Origin: an uncultured Oscillospiraceae bacterium
Lineage (GTDB): Bacteria > Bacillota > Clostridia > Oscillospirales > Oscillospiraceae
Length of the DNA stretch: 64,000 nucleotides
Reading direction: 5' to 3'
Assembly (NCBI GenBank): GCA_947628315.1
Contig: CANQZJ010000002.1
Coordinates: 16,545-80,544, forward strand
The translations under genes were made by a program, and so were the position numbers. Below are positions 42,541-52,544 of the stretch, in pieces. Within the stretch, counting starts at the first letter, position 1. Every line of letters begins with the position of its first letter. The notes under the pieces were generated by a model. The model searched no databases, had not been told where the DNA came from, and saw only the letters and a program-made list of their open reading frames with translations.

Positions 42541-44481
42541 ATGCCGACCATCAAACAGCTTGACCCCCATGTGGCGGATCTGATCGCCGCCGGCGAGGTG
42601 GTGGAGCGCCCCGCCTCCGTGGTGAAGGAGCTGATGGAGAACTCCATCGACGCCGGGGCCTCCGCCGTCACGGTGGAGATCGTCCACGGCGGCATGAGCC
42701 TCATCCGCGTCAGCGACGACGGCTGCGGCATCCCCGCGGATCAGGCCGCCACCGCGTTCCTGCGGCACGCCACCTCCAAGATCGCCACCGAGTACGATTT
42801 GGAGGCCATCGGCACCCTGGGGTTCCGGGGGGAGGCCCTGGCCGCCATCTCCGCCGTGTCCCTGGTGGAGCTGCGCACCCGCACCGACGGCGAGGACTTG
42901 GGGACTATCCTGACCCTGGAGGCCGGCGTGGTCACCGGCCAGGAGGAGGCGGGCTGCCCCAAGGGCACCACCATCTCCGTCCGGGATCTGTTTTACAATA
43001 CCCCCGCCCGGTTAAAATTCATGAAGAAGGACGTGGCCGAGGGGGCCGCCGTGTTCGCCGTGGTGCAGCGGGTGGCGCTGTCCCACCCGGAGCTGTCGGT
43101 GAAGTTCCTCCGGGACGGCAGACAGGAGCTGCTCACCCCCGGCGACGGGCAGCTGAAGAGCGCCGTCTACGCCGTGCTGGGCCGGGACGTCGCCCTGGGG
43201 CTGTTGCCGGTGGCCGGCTCCGGCGAGGGGATGGCCGTGTCCGGCTTCACCTCCCTGCCCACCTGCTGCCGGGGGAGCCGGGGATATCAGCACTTTTTCG
43301 TCAATGGGCGCTACGTCAAAAGCCGCGTTATGACCGCCGCGGTGGAGGAGGCGTACCGAAATCAAAAGATGGTGGGCAAATTCCCCGCCTGCGTCATCCA
43401 CCTGACCCTGCGGCCCTCCGAGGTGGACGTGAACGTTCATCCCACCAAGACGGAGGTCAAATTCCAGAAGGAACAGTCGGTATACACCACCGTATACTAC
43501 GCGGTGCTGGCCGCCCTGGATCGGGATCACACCCGGCCCCAGGCGACGATCTCCGCGCCCAGGGGGGAGGACACCGTCACCCCCAACCAGGCAAAGCTGC
43601 CCATGGGTCACGGCCCCGCCGTCCCCGCCCCGAAGCAGGCCGCCCTGCCGCTCAACGACTACACCGCGCCCAAGGCCCCGGTGGGGGAGCGGATGACGGT
43701 GGAGGAGTACAAGGCCGCCGCCGACCCGCCCCCCAAGCGGCCCACGGCGGTGAGTCCCTCCCCCTTCCGCCGGGTGAAGCCCCTGCCCGTGGACGAGCCC
43801 GCGCCCAGGCCTTCCCCCCTCAGGGGGGAAGGTGCCTCCCCCAGGGAGGCGGATGAGGGGGCGAAGGGAGAGCCCGCCCCCATTCCCGAACCTGAGTCCG
43901 CTCCCGCCCCTGAGGAGGAGCCCTGGATCGTCCGGGGAGAGCTGTTCCACACCTATGTGATGGTGGAGCAGGGGGAGAAGGCGCTGCTCATCGACAAGCA
44001 CGCCGCCCACGAGCGGGTCAACTTCGACCGGCTGAAGGCGGCGGACTACAAGCCCATGGTGCAAGAGCTGCTCACCCCGCTGACCTTCACCCCCGCCCCG
44101 GAGGAGCGGGAGCTGCTCCTGTCCCAGACGGAACTGCTGTCCAGGTTTGGATTTGACCTGGAGGAATTTGGCTCCAACGCCCTGGCTGTCCGGGCCGCTC
44201 CGGACTATCTGGAGTCCGGGGACGTGGAGCCCGCCCTGTTGGAGCTGGCCCGCAGGCTCCGGGTGACGGGCACCGCCGACCCCGCCGGGGTGCGGGATGA
44301 ACTGCTCCACACCATGGCCTGCAAGGCCGCCATCAAGGGCGGCCAGCGCACCGGGGCAGAGGAGCTGGAGGAGGTGGCCCGAATGGTCATGAGCGGCCAG
44401 GTCAAATACTGCCCCCACGGCCGCCCGGTGGCCATCGAGCTGACGAAAAAGCAGCTGGAAAAGCAATTCAAGCGCAGTTAA
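42541..44481 (+). CDS. mutL: DNA mismatch repair protein MutL
   Basis: IKQLDPHVADLIAAGEVVERPASVVKELMENSIDAGA...DKHAAHERVNFDRL. Confidence 0.97.
   Translation: MPTIKQLDPHVADLIAAGEVVERPASVVKELMENSIDAGASAVTVEIVHGGMSLIRVSDDGCGIPADQAATAFLRHATSKIATEYDLEAIGTLGFRGEALAAISAVSLVELRTRTDGEDLGTILTLEAGVVTGQEEAGCPKGTTISVRDLFYNTPARLKFMKKDVAEGAAVFAVVQRVALSHPELSVKFLRDGRQELLTPGDGQLKSAVYAVLGRDVALGLLPVAGSGEGMAVSGFTSLPTCCRGSRGYQHFFVNGRYVKSRVMTAAVEEAYRNQKMVGKFPACVIHLTLRPSEVDVNVHPTKTEVKFQKEQSVYTTVYYAVLAALDRDHTRPQATISAPRGEDTVTPNQAKLPMGHGPAVPAPKQAALPLNDYTAPKAPVGERMTVEEYKAAADPPPKRPTAVSPSPFRRVKPLPVDEPAPRPSPLRGEGASPREADEGAKGEPAPIPEPESAPAPEEEPWIVRGELFHTYVMVEQGEKALLIDKHAAHERVNFDRLKAADYKPMVQELLTPLTFTPAPEERELLLSQTELLSRFGFDLEEFGSNALAVRAAPDYLESGDVEPALLELARRLRVTGTADPAGVRDELLHTMACKAAIKGGQRTGAEELEEVARMVMSGQVKYCPHGRPVAIELTKKQLEKQFKRS
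43809..43860. repeat. two-hairpin repeat (reverse orientation) inside mutL linker
   Basis: GCCTTCCCCCCTCAGGGGGGAAGGTGCCTCCCCCAGGGAGGCGGATGAGGGG; reverse complement matches 36046..36094. Confidence 0.88.
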
Positions 44482-44492
44482 GGAGGTGCCCC

Positions 44493-45410
44493 ATGGCATA
44501 TCAACTGAAGGACATCAACGAGGCCGCCCGCCGGGATCCCAGGGGGTTCATGGAGGAGTGCGACCAGCGCTATCAGGACGCCATCGCCAAGTGCGCCGAC
44601 TTCATTGTGGAAAACCGCAGGAACAGCCCGGTGGTGCTGCTGTCCGGCCCCTCCGGCTCCGGCAAGACCACCTCTGCCCACAAGCTCCGGGAGGAGCTGG
44701 AGCGCCGGGGCATCGGCAGCTACGCCATCTCCATGGACGACTACTTTGTCCACCAGAACCCCCGCACCGCCCCCCGCACGCCCGACGGCTCCATCGACTA
44801 CGAGTCCCCCAAAATGATGGATCTGCGGCTGCTGGACGAGCACTTCAAAAAACTGGCGCAGGGGGAGTGGGTGCTGGTGCCCCACTTTGAGTTTGCCCGG
44901 CAGATGCGCAACGACAGCCTGGGCACGCCGCTGAAGGTGGGCGCCGACGAGGTGGCCATCTTCGAGGGCATCCACGCCCTGAACACCGAGCTCACAGGCC
45001 GCCACCCGGAGGCCGCCCGGCTCTATATCTCCGCCCGGAGCAACATCATGGACGGCGACAGGGCTGTGTTCAAAAACACCTGGATCCGGCTCACCCGCCG
45101 GGCCGTCCGGGACTACAACTACCGGGGCACAGACGTGGCGGGGACGCTGGAGATGTGGGGCAACGTCCGCCGGGGGGAGAAGCTGTATATCTCCCCGTAC
45201 AAGGACACCGCCAACATCAAGCTGGACTCCGCGCTGGCCTATGAGGTGTCGGTGATGGCGGCCTATGCCAGGCCCATCATGCAGGCGGTGCCGGAGGACA
45301 ACGACCGCCGGGGCGAGCTGCTGAAGATGGTGGAGGCTTTCGACCTGTTCGAGCCCATCGACCCAAAGCTGGTGCCGCCGGACTCCCTGATCCACGAGTT
45401 CATCGGCTGA
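44493..45410 (+). CDS. uridine kinase-like nucleoside kinase
   Basis: VVLLSGPSGSGKTTSAHKLREELERRGIGSYAISMDDYFVHQNP. Confidence 0.82.
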   Translation: MAYQLKDINEAARRDPRGFMEECDQRYQDAIAKCADFIVENRRNSPVVLLSGPSGSGKTTSAHKLREELERRGIGSYAISMDDYFVHQNPRTAPRTPDGSIDYESPKMMDLRLLDEHFKKLAQGEWVLVPHFEFARQMRNDSLGTPLKVGADEVAIFEGIHALNTELTGRHPEAARLYISARSNIMDGDRAVFKNTWIRLTRRAVRDYNYRGTDVAGTLEMWGNVRRGEKLYISPYKDTANIKLDSALAYEVSVMAAYARPIMQAVPEDNDRRGELLKMVEAFDLFEPIDPKLVPPDSLIHEFIG

Positions 45411-45415
45411 GACGA

Positions 45416-46834
45416 TCAAAACAGCGCGGAAGACGTTTCGTCTTCCGCGCTGTTTTGGTCGGGCCCAGGCTCAGGCTCGGGCCGGGGCGTGGCGGGTTTT
45501 ACCGGCGCGTAGGGGATGAAGCAGATGTCCATATCGGTGTCGGATCTGATACCGTTCACCTGGCCGCCGCTGGAGTACTGCCACATCCGGGACTGATAGA
45601 GGCAGCTGGGATAGCGGCCGTACTCGGCAAACCAGAACTCATAGTCCGCCAGCCGGGACAGATCCATCTTGATCATGCCGCAGTACTCGTTGAAGTAGAC
45701 GCCGGCGGTGTAGCCCTCCTCCTCCACCCGCCTGCAGAAGGCCTCGATGCCATCGGTGACGGGGGTGGGCTCGCACAGATAAGTACGGGCGTGGTTGGTG
45801 CTGGAGTAGTTGCCCAGGTACTCCCAGTCGCAGATGACGGGGTAGTCGATCCCGTCCCTGTAGTCCTCGATGAGATCCAGCACGTATTCGGCCTCCTCCA
45901 GCCCCTCCTCCTCGTTCAGCGCCTGGGAGAAGAAGTAGACGCCCACATTCAGACCGGCTTCCAGCGCGCCCTCCACGTTCTGCCGCCAGCACGCGTCCTC
46001 AAAGACGGCACCGGAGCTGAGGAAACGGCCGCCCACCCGGACGATGACGAAGTCGATGCCGTCCGCCTTCACGGAGTACCAGTCGATGTCGCCCTGGTGC
46101 TCGGACACGTCGATGCCCAGCACAGATTGGTTGTTCAGATAGTTGACCCGGCCTCTGTAGTCGGTGCTGAACTGGGAACGGGTGAATTCGGAGCGGGGCA
46201 CATTGTCGAACAGATCCACCCAGTAATTGCTCACACGGGTCATGCCCTCCTGATAGGTGGAGTTCATCACCCGCCAGACCACGGCGGCGATCTCCGCACG
46301 GGTGGCGGTTCTTTCGGGATGGAAGTTCCCGTCTGCCGCGCCCACCATAATGCCCTTTTCGTAGAGCTCCACCACGTAGCCGTCGTCACAGTCGGCATAG
46401 GGGGAGGGGCCGGCCAGCGAGATCAGCTGCATGGCGCGGGCGGTCATCTGGGCGATGTTGAGCCGATCCACCGGCTTGTTGAGGAGCGCGCGGTCATAGG
46501 AGGCGTACACCAGCCGGTGATCGATGGCCGGCTGAAGGTAGTCCAGCGCCCAGTTTTTGCCGGTGGTGGCGGCCTCTACCTTCACGCCGACGGCGCCAAG
46601 GATCATCTTCATGGCCTGGCCCCAGGTGATGACGTCATTGGGATAAAAGGCGCCGTCGGGAGCGCCGTTCACAACACCCTGCCGGTACAGATCCACCACA
46701 TAGGAGTAGTACCAATTGTCGGGCGTGACGTCGGAGAAGGGGGAGACCGCCGGCGATTCGGCGGCTGTGCTGAGGGGAGAACAGCCGAACAGCACAGCGG
46801 CTGCCAGCAGGATGACCAGGACGCGTGTTTTCAT
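45416..46834 (-). CDS. secreted SLH-domain protein with GH25 lysozyme domain
   Basis: Signal peptide, SLH motifs, then VLGIDVSEHQGDIDWYSVKADGIDFVIVRVGGR...YPVICDWEY. Confidence 0.9.
   Translation of the reverse strand: MKTRVLVILLAAAVLFGCSPLSTAAESPAVSPFSDVTPDNWYYSYVVDLYRQGVVNGAPDGAFYPNDVITWGQAMKMILGAVGVKVEAATTGKNWALDYLQPAIDHRLVYASYDRALLNKPVDRLNIAQMTARAMQLISLAGPSPYADCDDGYVVELYEKGIMVGAADGNFHPERTATRAEIAAVVWRVMNSTYQEGMTRVSNYWVDLFDNVPRSEFTRSQFSTDYRGRVNYLNNQSVLGIDVSEHQGDIDWYSVKADGIDFVIVRVGGRFLSSGAVFEDACWRQNVEGALEAGLNVGVYFFSQALNEEEGLEEAEYVLDLIEDYRDGIDYPVICDWEYLGNYSSTNHARTYLCEPTPVTDGIEAFCRRVEEEGYTAGVYFNEYCGMIKMDLSRLADYEFWFAEYGRYPSCLYQSRMWQYSSGGQVNGIRSDTDMDICFIPYAPVKPATPRPEPEPGPDQNSAEDETSSALF
45418..45456. 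terminator. bidirectional terminator, 18-bp perfect stem
   Basis: AAAACAGCGCGGAAGACG TTT CGTCTTCCGCGCTGTTTT. Confidence 0.9.
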
Positions 46835-47015
46835 GGTAGGCCTCCTTTCGCGGGGGAGGAAATATCAAATTTTATTTTACATAATTTTTTGAATGGTGGC
46901 AACCCCGGATCTGACCGGACACGGAAAATTTACAATTTGCGCCGCCCTCTTGCCATTTTCGCCCCAATCATGTAAAATGAAATCCCAACGATTTGAGAAA
47001 AGGAGGGGATCCCCG

Positions 47016-47993
47016 ATGGCGGCGCTGCTGTTGCCCAATGAGATACTGTCCATGTCGGCTCAGGCCGCCCGGCGGCTGGTGGAGGCCGGCGACGGGGACG
47101 GCGCCCTCCTGTACCTTGCCCTGCTGGAGTGCGGGGGAGACGAGGCCAAGGCCGCCGCGTCCCTCCGCTGGGACGGGGAGCGGCTGGGCCGGACGCTGGA
47201 GCGCCTCGCCGCCCTTGGCCTGGCGCAGAGCCGGGGGGACGCGAGCGTTCTCCAGCCCCCCAGGCCGGAGGACGCCCCGATGCCGGAGTACACCCGGGGG
47301 GAGGTCAACGCCGCCCTGGAGCGGGAGCCCGACTTCAAAAACCTCTATCGGGAGATGGAGCGGGCGCTGGGCCGGGTGCTCACCGACAGCGACCTGAAAT
47401 CCCTTTACACGCTGTATGATTATCTGGGCCTCCCCCCGGAGGTCATCCTACCCATGACGACCCACGTGATCCGGGAGGAGCGCCGCCAGCGGAACAGCGC
47501 CGGCTATGTGCCCCGGATGGCCCGGATCCAGCGGGAGGGCTTCCGCTGGAAGCGCCTGGGGGTGGACACCGCCGAGCGGGCGGAGGAGTTCCTCCGCCGG
47601 GAGGAGCAGGTGGACCGCCGGGAGTGGGCCATCCTGTCGGCGGTGGGGGCGAAGGAGCGCCGCCCCGCCGTGGGGCGGGAGCGGGAGTTCATCGCCAAAT
47701 GGGTGGAGGCCGGATACAGCGACGAGCTCATCCGTCTGGCCTACGAGCGCACCGTCTACCAGAAGGGGGCCATGAACTGGCCCTATATGAACAGGATCTT
47801 GGAGCGCTGGCAGCAGGCGGGATACCGCACGCCGGAGCAGGTGAAGGCGGGGGACAAGCCCCCCCAGCGTCAAAGCGGCAGGAGCGCGGGCAAATCGCCC
47901 GCCGACTTCCAGCCCAGCCGGGAGAGCATCCGTGAGAACAACGACTGGCTGGATCAGTTTTTGGAGCAGCAGAAGGAAAAGAAAGGGGGCTGA
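47016..47993 (+). CDS. dnaD: DnaD-domain replication protein
   Basis: ESIRENNDWLDQF end, LKSLYTLYDYLGLPPEVILPMTTHVIREERR, VYQKGAMNWPYMNRILERWQQAGYRTPEQV. Confidence 0.85.
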   Translation: MAALLLPNEILSMSAQAARRLVEAGDGDGALLYLALLECGGDEAKAAASLRWDGERLGRTLERLAALGLAQSRGDASVLQPPRPEDAPMPEYTRGEVNAALEREPDFKNLYREMERALGRVLTDSDLKSLYTLYDYLGLPPEVILPMTTHVIREERRQRNSAGYVPRMARIQREGFRWKRLGVDTAERAEEFLRREEQVDRREWAILSAVGAKERRPAVGREREFIAKWVEAGYSDELIRLAYERTVYQKGAMNWPYMNRILERWQQAGYRTPEQVKAGDKPPQRQSGRSAGKSPADFQPSRESIRENNDWLDQFLEQQKEKKGG

Positions 47994-47999
47994 CCGCCC

Positions 48000-49004
48000 A
48001 TGTATGAGCCCAACGTGATACAGCAGGCCGTGGCCCGCCTGAACCGCCGGAAGGAGATCCGCGCCAACCGCCGGTTCGCGCTGGAGCGGAAGCTGTATGC
48101 CGAGAATCCCCGGCTGCGGGAGCTGGATCTGGCGCTGCGGGGCACCATGGCCGACCTGGCCCAGCTGGCCACAGGCGGAAAGCCCGTGGAGCCCGGCGGC
48201 CCGGAGCTCACCGCTATCCGGGAGAAAAATCAAGCCCTTCAAACGAAGCGTACCGCCCTGCTGAAAGAGCTGGGGGTAGACCCCGCCGAGCTGGAGGACA
48301 CCCCCGCCTGCCCCATCTGCGGCGACACCGGCTGGACGGGGGCGGAGATGTGCGCCTGCCTGAGGCAGCTGTGCGCGGAGGAGCAGATGAAGTCCCTCAC
48401 CGCCCTGCTGGGCCTGACGGAGGAGCAGTCCTTCGACAAGCTGCGGCTGGACGTATACAGCGACCTGCCCTGGCAGGGGGAGGAGCGTTCCCCCCGGGAG
48501 AACATGAGGCGGGTGGTTGCCGTCTGCGAGGGATACGCCCGGCAGTTCCCGGACTATCCCCTGAAAAATCTGCTGCTGTCCGGCGGAACCGGTCTGGGAA
48601 AGACCTTCCTGTCCGGATGCGTCGCCCGGGAGGTGTCCGACAGGGGCTATTCCGTGGTGTACGACACCGCCATCAACCTGTTCGCTGCCTTTGAGACCAG
48701 AAAGTTCACCCGGGACGCCGGGGAGGAGCGCCAGGCCCGGGACGACACCCGCCGCTATCTGGGGTGCGACCTCTTGATCCTGGACGACCTGGGCAGCGAG
48801 TTCACCACCCCGCTGGCCCAGTCCACCTTATATGAGGTGGTCAACAGCCGCCTCCAGGCGGACAGACACACCATCATCTCCACCAACCTGTCCCGGGAGC
48901 AGATCGCCGAGCGGTATACCCCGCAGCTCACGTCCAGGCTGTCCGGCATGTATCGGATGCTCGTTTTTTATGGGGACGATCTCCGCCTCCGGCCCAAGAT
49001 GTAA
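48000..49004 (+). CDS. dnaC: DnaC/DnaI-like helicase-loader ATPase
   Basis: NLLLSGGTGLGKTFLSGCVAREVSDRGYSVVYDTAINLFAAFE...LLILDDLGSEF. Confidence 0.9.
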   Translation: MYEPNVIQQAVARLNRRKEIRANRRFALERKLYAENPRLRELDLALRGTMADLAQLATGGKPVEPGGPELTAIREKNQALQTKRTALLKELGVDPAELEDTPACPICGDTGWTGAEMCACLRQLCAEEQMKSLTALLGLTEEQSFDKLRLDVYSDLPWQGEERSPRENMRRVVAVCEGYARQFPDYPLKNLLLSGGTGLGKTFLSGCVAREVSDRGYSVVYDTAINLFAAFETRKFTRDAGEERQARDDTRRYLGCDLLILDDLGSEFTTPLAQSTLYEVVNSRLQADRHTIISTNLSREQIAERYTPQLTSRLSGMYRMLVFYGDDLRLRPKM

Positions 49005-49048
49005 ACAAAAGTGCCCCCGCCGCATTCATGCGGCGGGGGCACGCTGCG

Positions 49049-49714
49049 TCACAGCTCTTTCTTTTTGTAGATGGCGCAGGAGATAAAATAAGACGGGATC
49101 AGCAGCAGGAAGCACACCGCCACGGACAGGAGGAGCAGGGCGGCGATCAGCGCCGCCGCGTTTTCCGCCTCCAGCGGGGGCAGATGCTCCATCAGCCATT
49201 CCCCGCCCCCCAGGGGCACCAGCCACAGGACGGCCAGCCCGATGAGCCCCAGGAACGCGGCGTAAAAGATGATCCTGGCCCGTTCCGCTCCGAACCTGTA
49301 GATCAGGGGCAGGATGATGGCGTTGAGCACCGCCCCCATCCCCAGGCAGAGGCAGCTTGCCAGCAGGGAGGACAGGGCTGCCTCCAGGCCGTCCGTGAGC
49401 CAGACGGCCACGGCGGTGGCCAGTTCCAGCACGGCCACCGCCCCCAGCGTGATGAGCAGGGTGAGGTACCGGGCGGCCACGGTTTTGTTCCGGCTTACCG
49501 GCAGGGCGGCCCCGTAGGGCTCCCACTTGGCCGTGTAGTCCATGTTGAAGCAGGTGAAGGGCAGCATGGCCGCCATCACCGAGAAGAACCCGGTGGTGAA
49601 GGCGGGGCTCCACACGCCGGCGACCGTCAGCGCCACATAGATGACCAGGACGATGAGATAGCTCTTCAGCACCTTGCGAAGGCACAGAAAGTCCTTCAGG
49701 ATCAGACCTGTCAT
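49049..49714 (-). CDS. ABC-2 type transporter permease
   Basis: Multiple TM helices; follows ABC ATPase gene. Confidence 0.75.
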   Translation of the reverse strand: MTGLILKDFLCLRKVLKSYLIVLVIYVALTVAGVWSPAFTTGFFSVMAAMLPFTCFNMDYTAKWEPYGAALPVSRNKTVAARYLTLLITLGAVAVLELATAVAVWLTDGLEAALSSLLASCLCLGMGAVLNAIILPLIYRFGAERARIIFYAAFLGLIGLAVLWLVPLGGGEWLMEHLPPLEAENAAALIAALLLLSVAVCFLLLIPSYFISCAIYKKKEL

Positions 49715-50556
49715 AGCCGCTCCCCCTTTTCCATGAACACCATGATCTCGTCCAGGCTGACGGGCTCCACCGTCAGGCCGGGATACTTCCGGGCGAAGGC
49801 CGCCCGGTCTTTCACCAGCCCCTCGGTGGCGTACTGGCTCCGCCGCACCGCCACCAGGTCGCCCCTGTCGACGGCGGCCAGATCCTCTCTCGTGCAGGCC
49901 AGCCGGCCGTAGGTCTCCAGTAGCCGATCCTTCTCTCCGCACAGGGCGATCTTCCCGTGGTGGAGGTAGGCGATGTAGTCCGCCGCCTTCTCCAGGTCGG
50001 AGGTGATGTGGCTGGAGATGAGGATGCCGTGATCCTCGTCGGACACAAAGCCCAGGAATTCGTCCAAAATCTCGTCCCGCACCACCGGATCCAGCCCCGC
50101 CGTGGCCTCGTCCAGCAGCAGCAGGCGGGGCCGGTGGGCCAGGGCGGAGGCCAGGGAGAGCTTCATCCGCATCCCTCTTGAGAACTCCTTGATGAGCTTT
50201 TTCTCCGGCAGGGCGAACTTGTCCAGGTACTCCCGGAACAGCCCGCCGTCCCAGGTGGGATAGACCCGCCGCAGCACGGAGTCCACGTCTTTGGGCCGCA
50301 GCTGCTCATAGAAAAAGCAGTCGTCCATCACCACGCCCACGTCGGCCTTGGCCTCCTCCCAGGGCATGCCCAGGAGGGACACCTGGCCGGCGTTGGGGAC
50401 GGTCACCCCCAGCATACACCGCATGAGGGTGGTCTTGCCCGCCCCGTTCTCCCCGATGAGGCCCAAAATGGCCCCTCCGGGCAGGGTCAGGTCGACGGGC
50501 CCCAGGGTGAAGTCCTTGTACTCCTTCACCAGGCCCCTGATCTCAATACTGTTCAT
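49711..50556 (-). CDS. ABC transporter ATP-binding protein
   Basis: LGLIGENGAGKTTLMRCMLG...FSRGMRMKLSLASALAHRPRLLLLDEATAGLDP. Confidence 0.93.
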   Translation of the reverse strand: MNSIEIRGLVKEYKDFTLGPVDLTLPGGAILGLIGENGAGKTTLMRCMLGVTVPNAGQVSLLGMPWEEAKADVGVVMDDCFFYEQLRPKDVDSVLRRVYPTWDGGLFREYLDKFALPEKKLIKEFSRGMRMKLSLASALAHRPRLLLLDEATAGLDPVVRDEILDEFLGFVSDEDHGILISSHITSDLEKAADYIAYLHHGKIALCGEKDRLLETYGRLACTREDLAAVDRGDLVAVRRSQYATEGLVKDRAAFARKYPGLTVEPVSLDEIMVFMEKGERL

Positions 50557-50570
50557 GATAATGCGCTCCT

Positions 50571-50945
50571 TTACTCCTCTTTGTAGAGAGTGGTCAGCAT
50601 CTCGGTCAGCTCGTCCAGTCCCACGGCCCCCGCCTTGGCGGCCTCCACCGCCTGGGTCAGGCGCTCCTCGATGTGGCAGAGCACCGCCTCCCGGCGGGTC
50701 TCCCGGTTCTGGGCGGCCACGAAGCAGCCCTTGCCGGGGACGGTGAGCAGGAACCCGTCCCGCTCCAGCTCCTCGTAGGCACGCTTGGTGGTGATGACGG
50801 AGATGCGCAGATCCTTTGCCAGCAGCCGCATGGAGGGCAGGGCCGTGCCCTCCGCCAGCTCTCCCGACAGGATGAGGCCCTTCACCTGCCGGACGATCTG
50901 GTCGTAAATGGGGATGCCGGAGGAATTGCTGATGATGATGTCCAT
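50571..50945 (-). CDS. GntR-family (YtrA-like) regulator
   Basis: GIPIYDQIVRQVKGLILSGELAEGTALPSMRLLAKDLRISVITTKRAYEELERDG. Confidence 0.92.
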   Translation of the reverse strand: MDIIISNSSGIPIYDQIVRQVKGLILSGELAEGTALPSMRLLAKDLRISVITTKRAYEELERDGFLLTVPGKGCFVAAQNRETRREAVLCHIEERLTQAVEAAKAGAVGLDELTEMLTTLYKEE

Positions 50946-50960
50946 GGTACACCTCATGAA

Positions 50961-50980
50961 ATATTGTATATATACGATAT
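50961..50980. promoter_or_regulatory. near-palindrome upstream of gntR (candidate operator)
   Basis: ATATTGTATATATACGATAT. Confidence 0.55.
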
Positions 50981-51082
50981 GCACAGTATAGACAGTTGAC
51001 AGGGATTTGTCAAGGGGGATTTCAGAAATTTTTCGGAGGACAGAAAAAGCCCCTGTCCCGTAATGCGGGACAGGGGCTTGCG

Positions 51083-51961
51083 TTACATGGGCCGCTCTTT
51101 GCCCAGGAAGCAGGTGACGACGCAGCCGGGGCCGGTGTGGGCGCCGATGACCGGGCCGATGTCGTTGAGGTAGACCTCTGTGGCGCCGAAGCGCTTTTTG
51201 ATCTCGTCGGCCACCCACTGGGCTTCCTCGCCGCTGTCCGCGTGGCTGACGAAAACGGGGTATTTGTCCAGATCCGCCCCGTATTCTCCGACTTTATCGA
51301 CGATATATTCCAGGGCGCCCTTGCGGCCCCGGACCTTGTCGGGGGTCTGGAGCTTGCCGTTTTTGTCCAGGTAGAGGATAGGCTTGATCTGCAGCATCGT
51401 ACCCACTACGGCGGTGGCGGCGGACACCCGCCCGCCCTTTTTCAGGAAAAACAGATCGTTCACCGTGACCCAGTGGTGGGCCCGCATTTTGTAAGTCTCC
51501 GCCCAGTCCCGAACCTCCTCGATGGATTTTCCCTGGGCCCGCAGCCGCCCCGCCATCATCAGCAGGATGCTCTGGGCGCCGGTGGCGCTCTGGGTGTCCA
51601 CCACGTACAGCTTGCGCTCCGGGTATTTGGGGGCCAGCTCGGCGGCGGCCATCTGGAAGGAGGAGCAGGTGGCCGACAGCCCGGAGGCGAAGGCCAGCAC
51701 CAGGATGTCGGTACCGGCCTTGAGGATGGGCTCCATGGCCTCCAGGGCCTGGTTCATGTTCACGGCATTGGTGGTGGCCAGGGAGCCGTTCCGGAGCTGG
51801 TCGTAAAACTCCTTGGGAGACATCTCCCGGTTATCCGGGTAGTTGTGATAGGTCTTGCCGTCGATGATAAAGGACAGGGGCAGCACATGGATGCCCATCT
51901 CCTGAATGTACTGGTTGGGGGTGTCGCAGGACGAATCGGTGATGATGGCAAAGTCGCTCAT
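51083..51961 (-). CDS. degV: DegV family fatty-acid-binding protein
   Basis: FAIITDSSCDTPNQYIQEMGIHVLPLSFIIDGKTY. Confidence 0.92.
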   Translation of the reverse strand: MSDFAIITDSSCDTPNQYIQEMGIHVLPLSFIIDGKTYHNYPDNREMSPKEFYDQLRNGSLATTNAVNMNQALEAMEPILKAGTDILVLAFASGLSATCSSFQMAAAELAPKYPERKLYVVDTQSATGAQSILLMMAGRLRAQGKSIEEVRDWAETYKMRAHHWVTVNDLFFLKKGGRVSAATAVVGTMLQIKPILYLDKNGKLQTPDKVRGRKGALEYIVDKVGEYGADLDKYPVFVSHADSGEEAQWVADEIKKRFGATEVYLNDIGPVIGAHTGPGCVVTCFLGKERPM

Positions 51962-52010
51962 AATAGTATCCTCCATAGATTGCGTGATAGGGGTTCCCGG
52001 CAGAACGGGA

Positions 52011-52544
52011 TCACTTGGCTTTTTCCAGCATATCCTCGTGGCCGGTGTGTTTGGCCAGTACGGACAGAACCTGCCGGCAGGCCAGGCCGCTGGCGTAGCT
52101 CTGCATGGCCAGCTTCAGCACCAGTTTGGGCAGATCGTAGTCCGAGGTCTCCGGATCCAGCTGATCGGCCACGGCGGTCATGGACTCGTCCAGGTACTTG
52201 CAGAAGTAGTCGTACTGCCGCTTGGAGTCCCAGCCCTCGCGCCCTACGGCGGTGAGCACCTTCATCTCCCGGACGGACAGCACCTGCTTCAGGGCGGTGA
52301 TGGCGGTGAGCAGGCCCAGGTGCTCCTGGTCGTACTTTTTGCCGTGGGCCCGGTGGATCAGGCCGTCCTTGATGTAGTTGTTGATCATGGCGGGGGTGAG
52401 GCTGTCACCGGCGTCCAGGGAGACGGACTGCCGGGCCAGGTAGGACACCACCTGATCCATGTACAGCGGGATGTCGGGCAGCCGCTCAAAGGGGTCGGGA
52501 CGGATCTCCGTCAAGCGCTGTTTCAGTTGGGCAAGTTCTTCCAT
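52011..52544 (-). CDS. DUF1836 HTH-like protein
   Basis: LTPAMINNYIKDGLIHRAHGKKYDQEHLGLLTAITALKQVLS. Confidence 0.8.
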   Translation of the reverse strand: MEELAQLKQRLTEIRPDPFERLPDIPLYMDQVVSYLARQSVSLDAGDSLTPAMINNYIKDGLIHRAHGKKYDQEHLGLLTAITALKQVLSVREMKVLTAVGREGWDSKRQYDYFCKYLDESMTAVADQLDPETSDYDLPKLVLKLAMQSYASGLACRQVLSVLAKHTGHEDMLEKAK

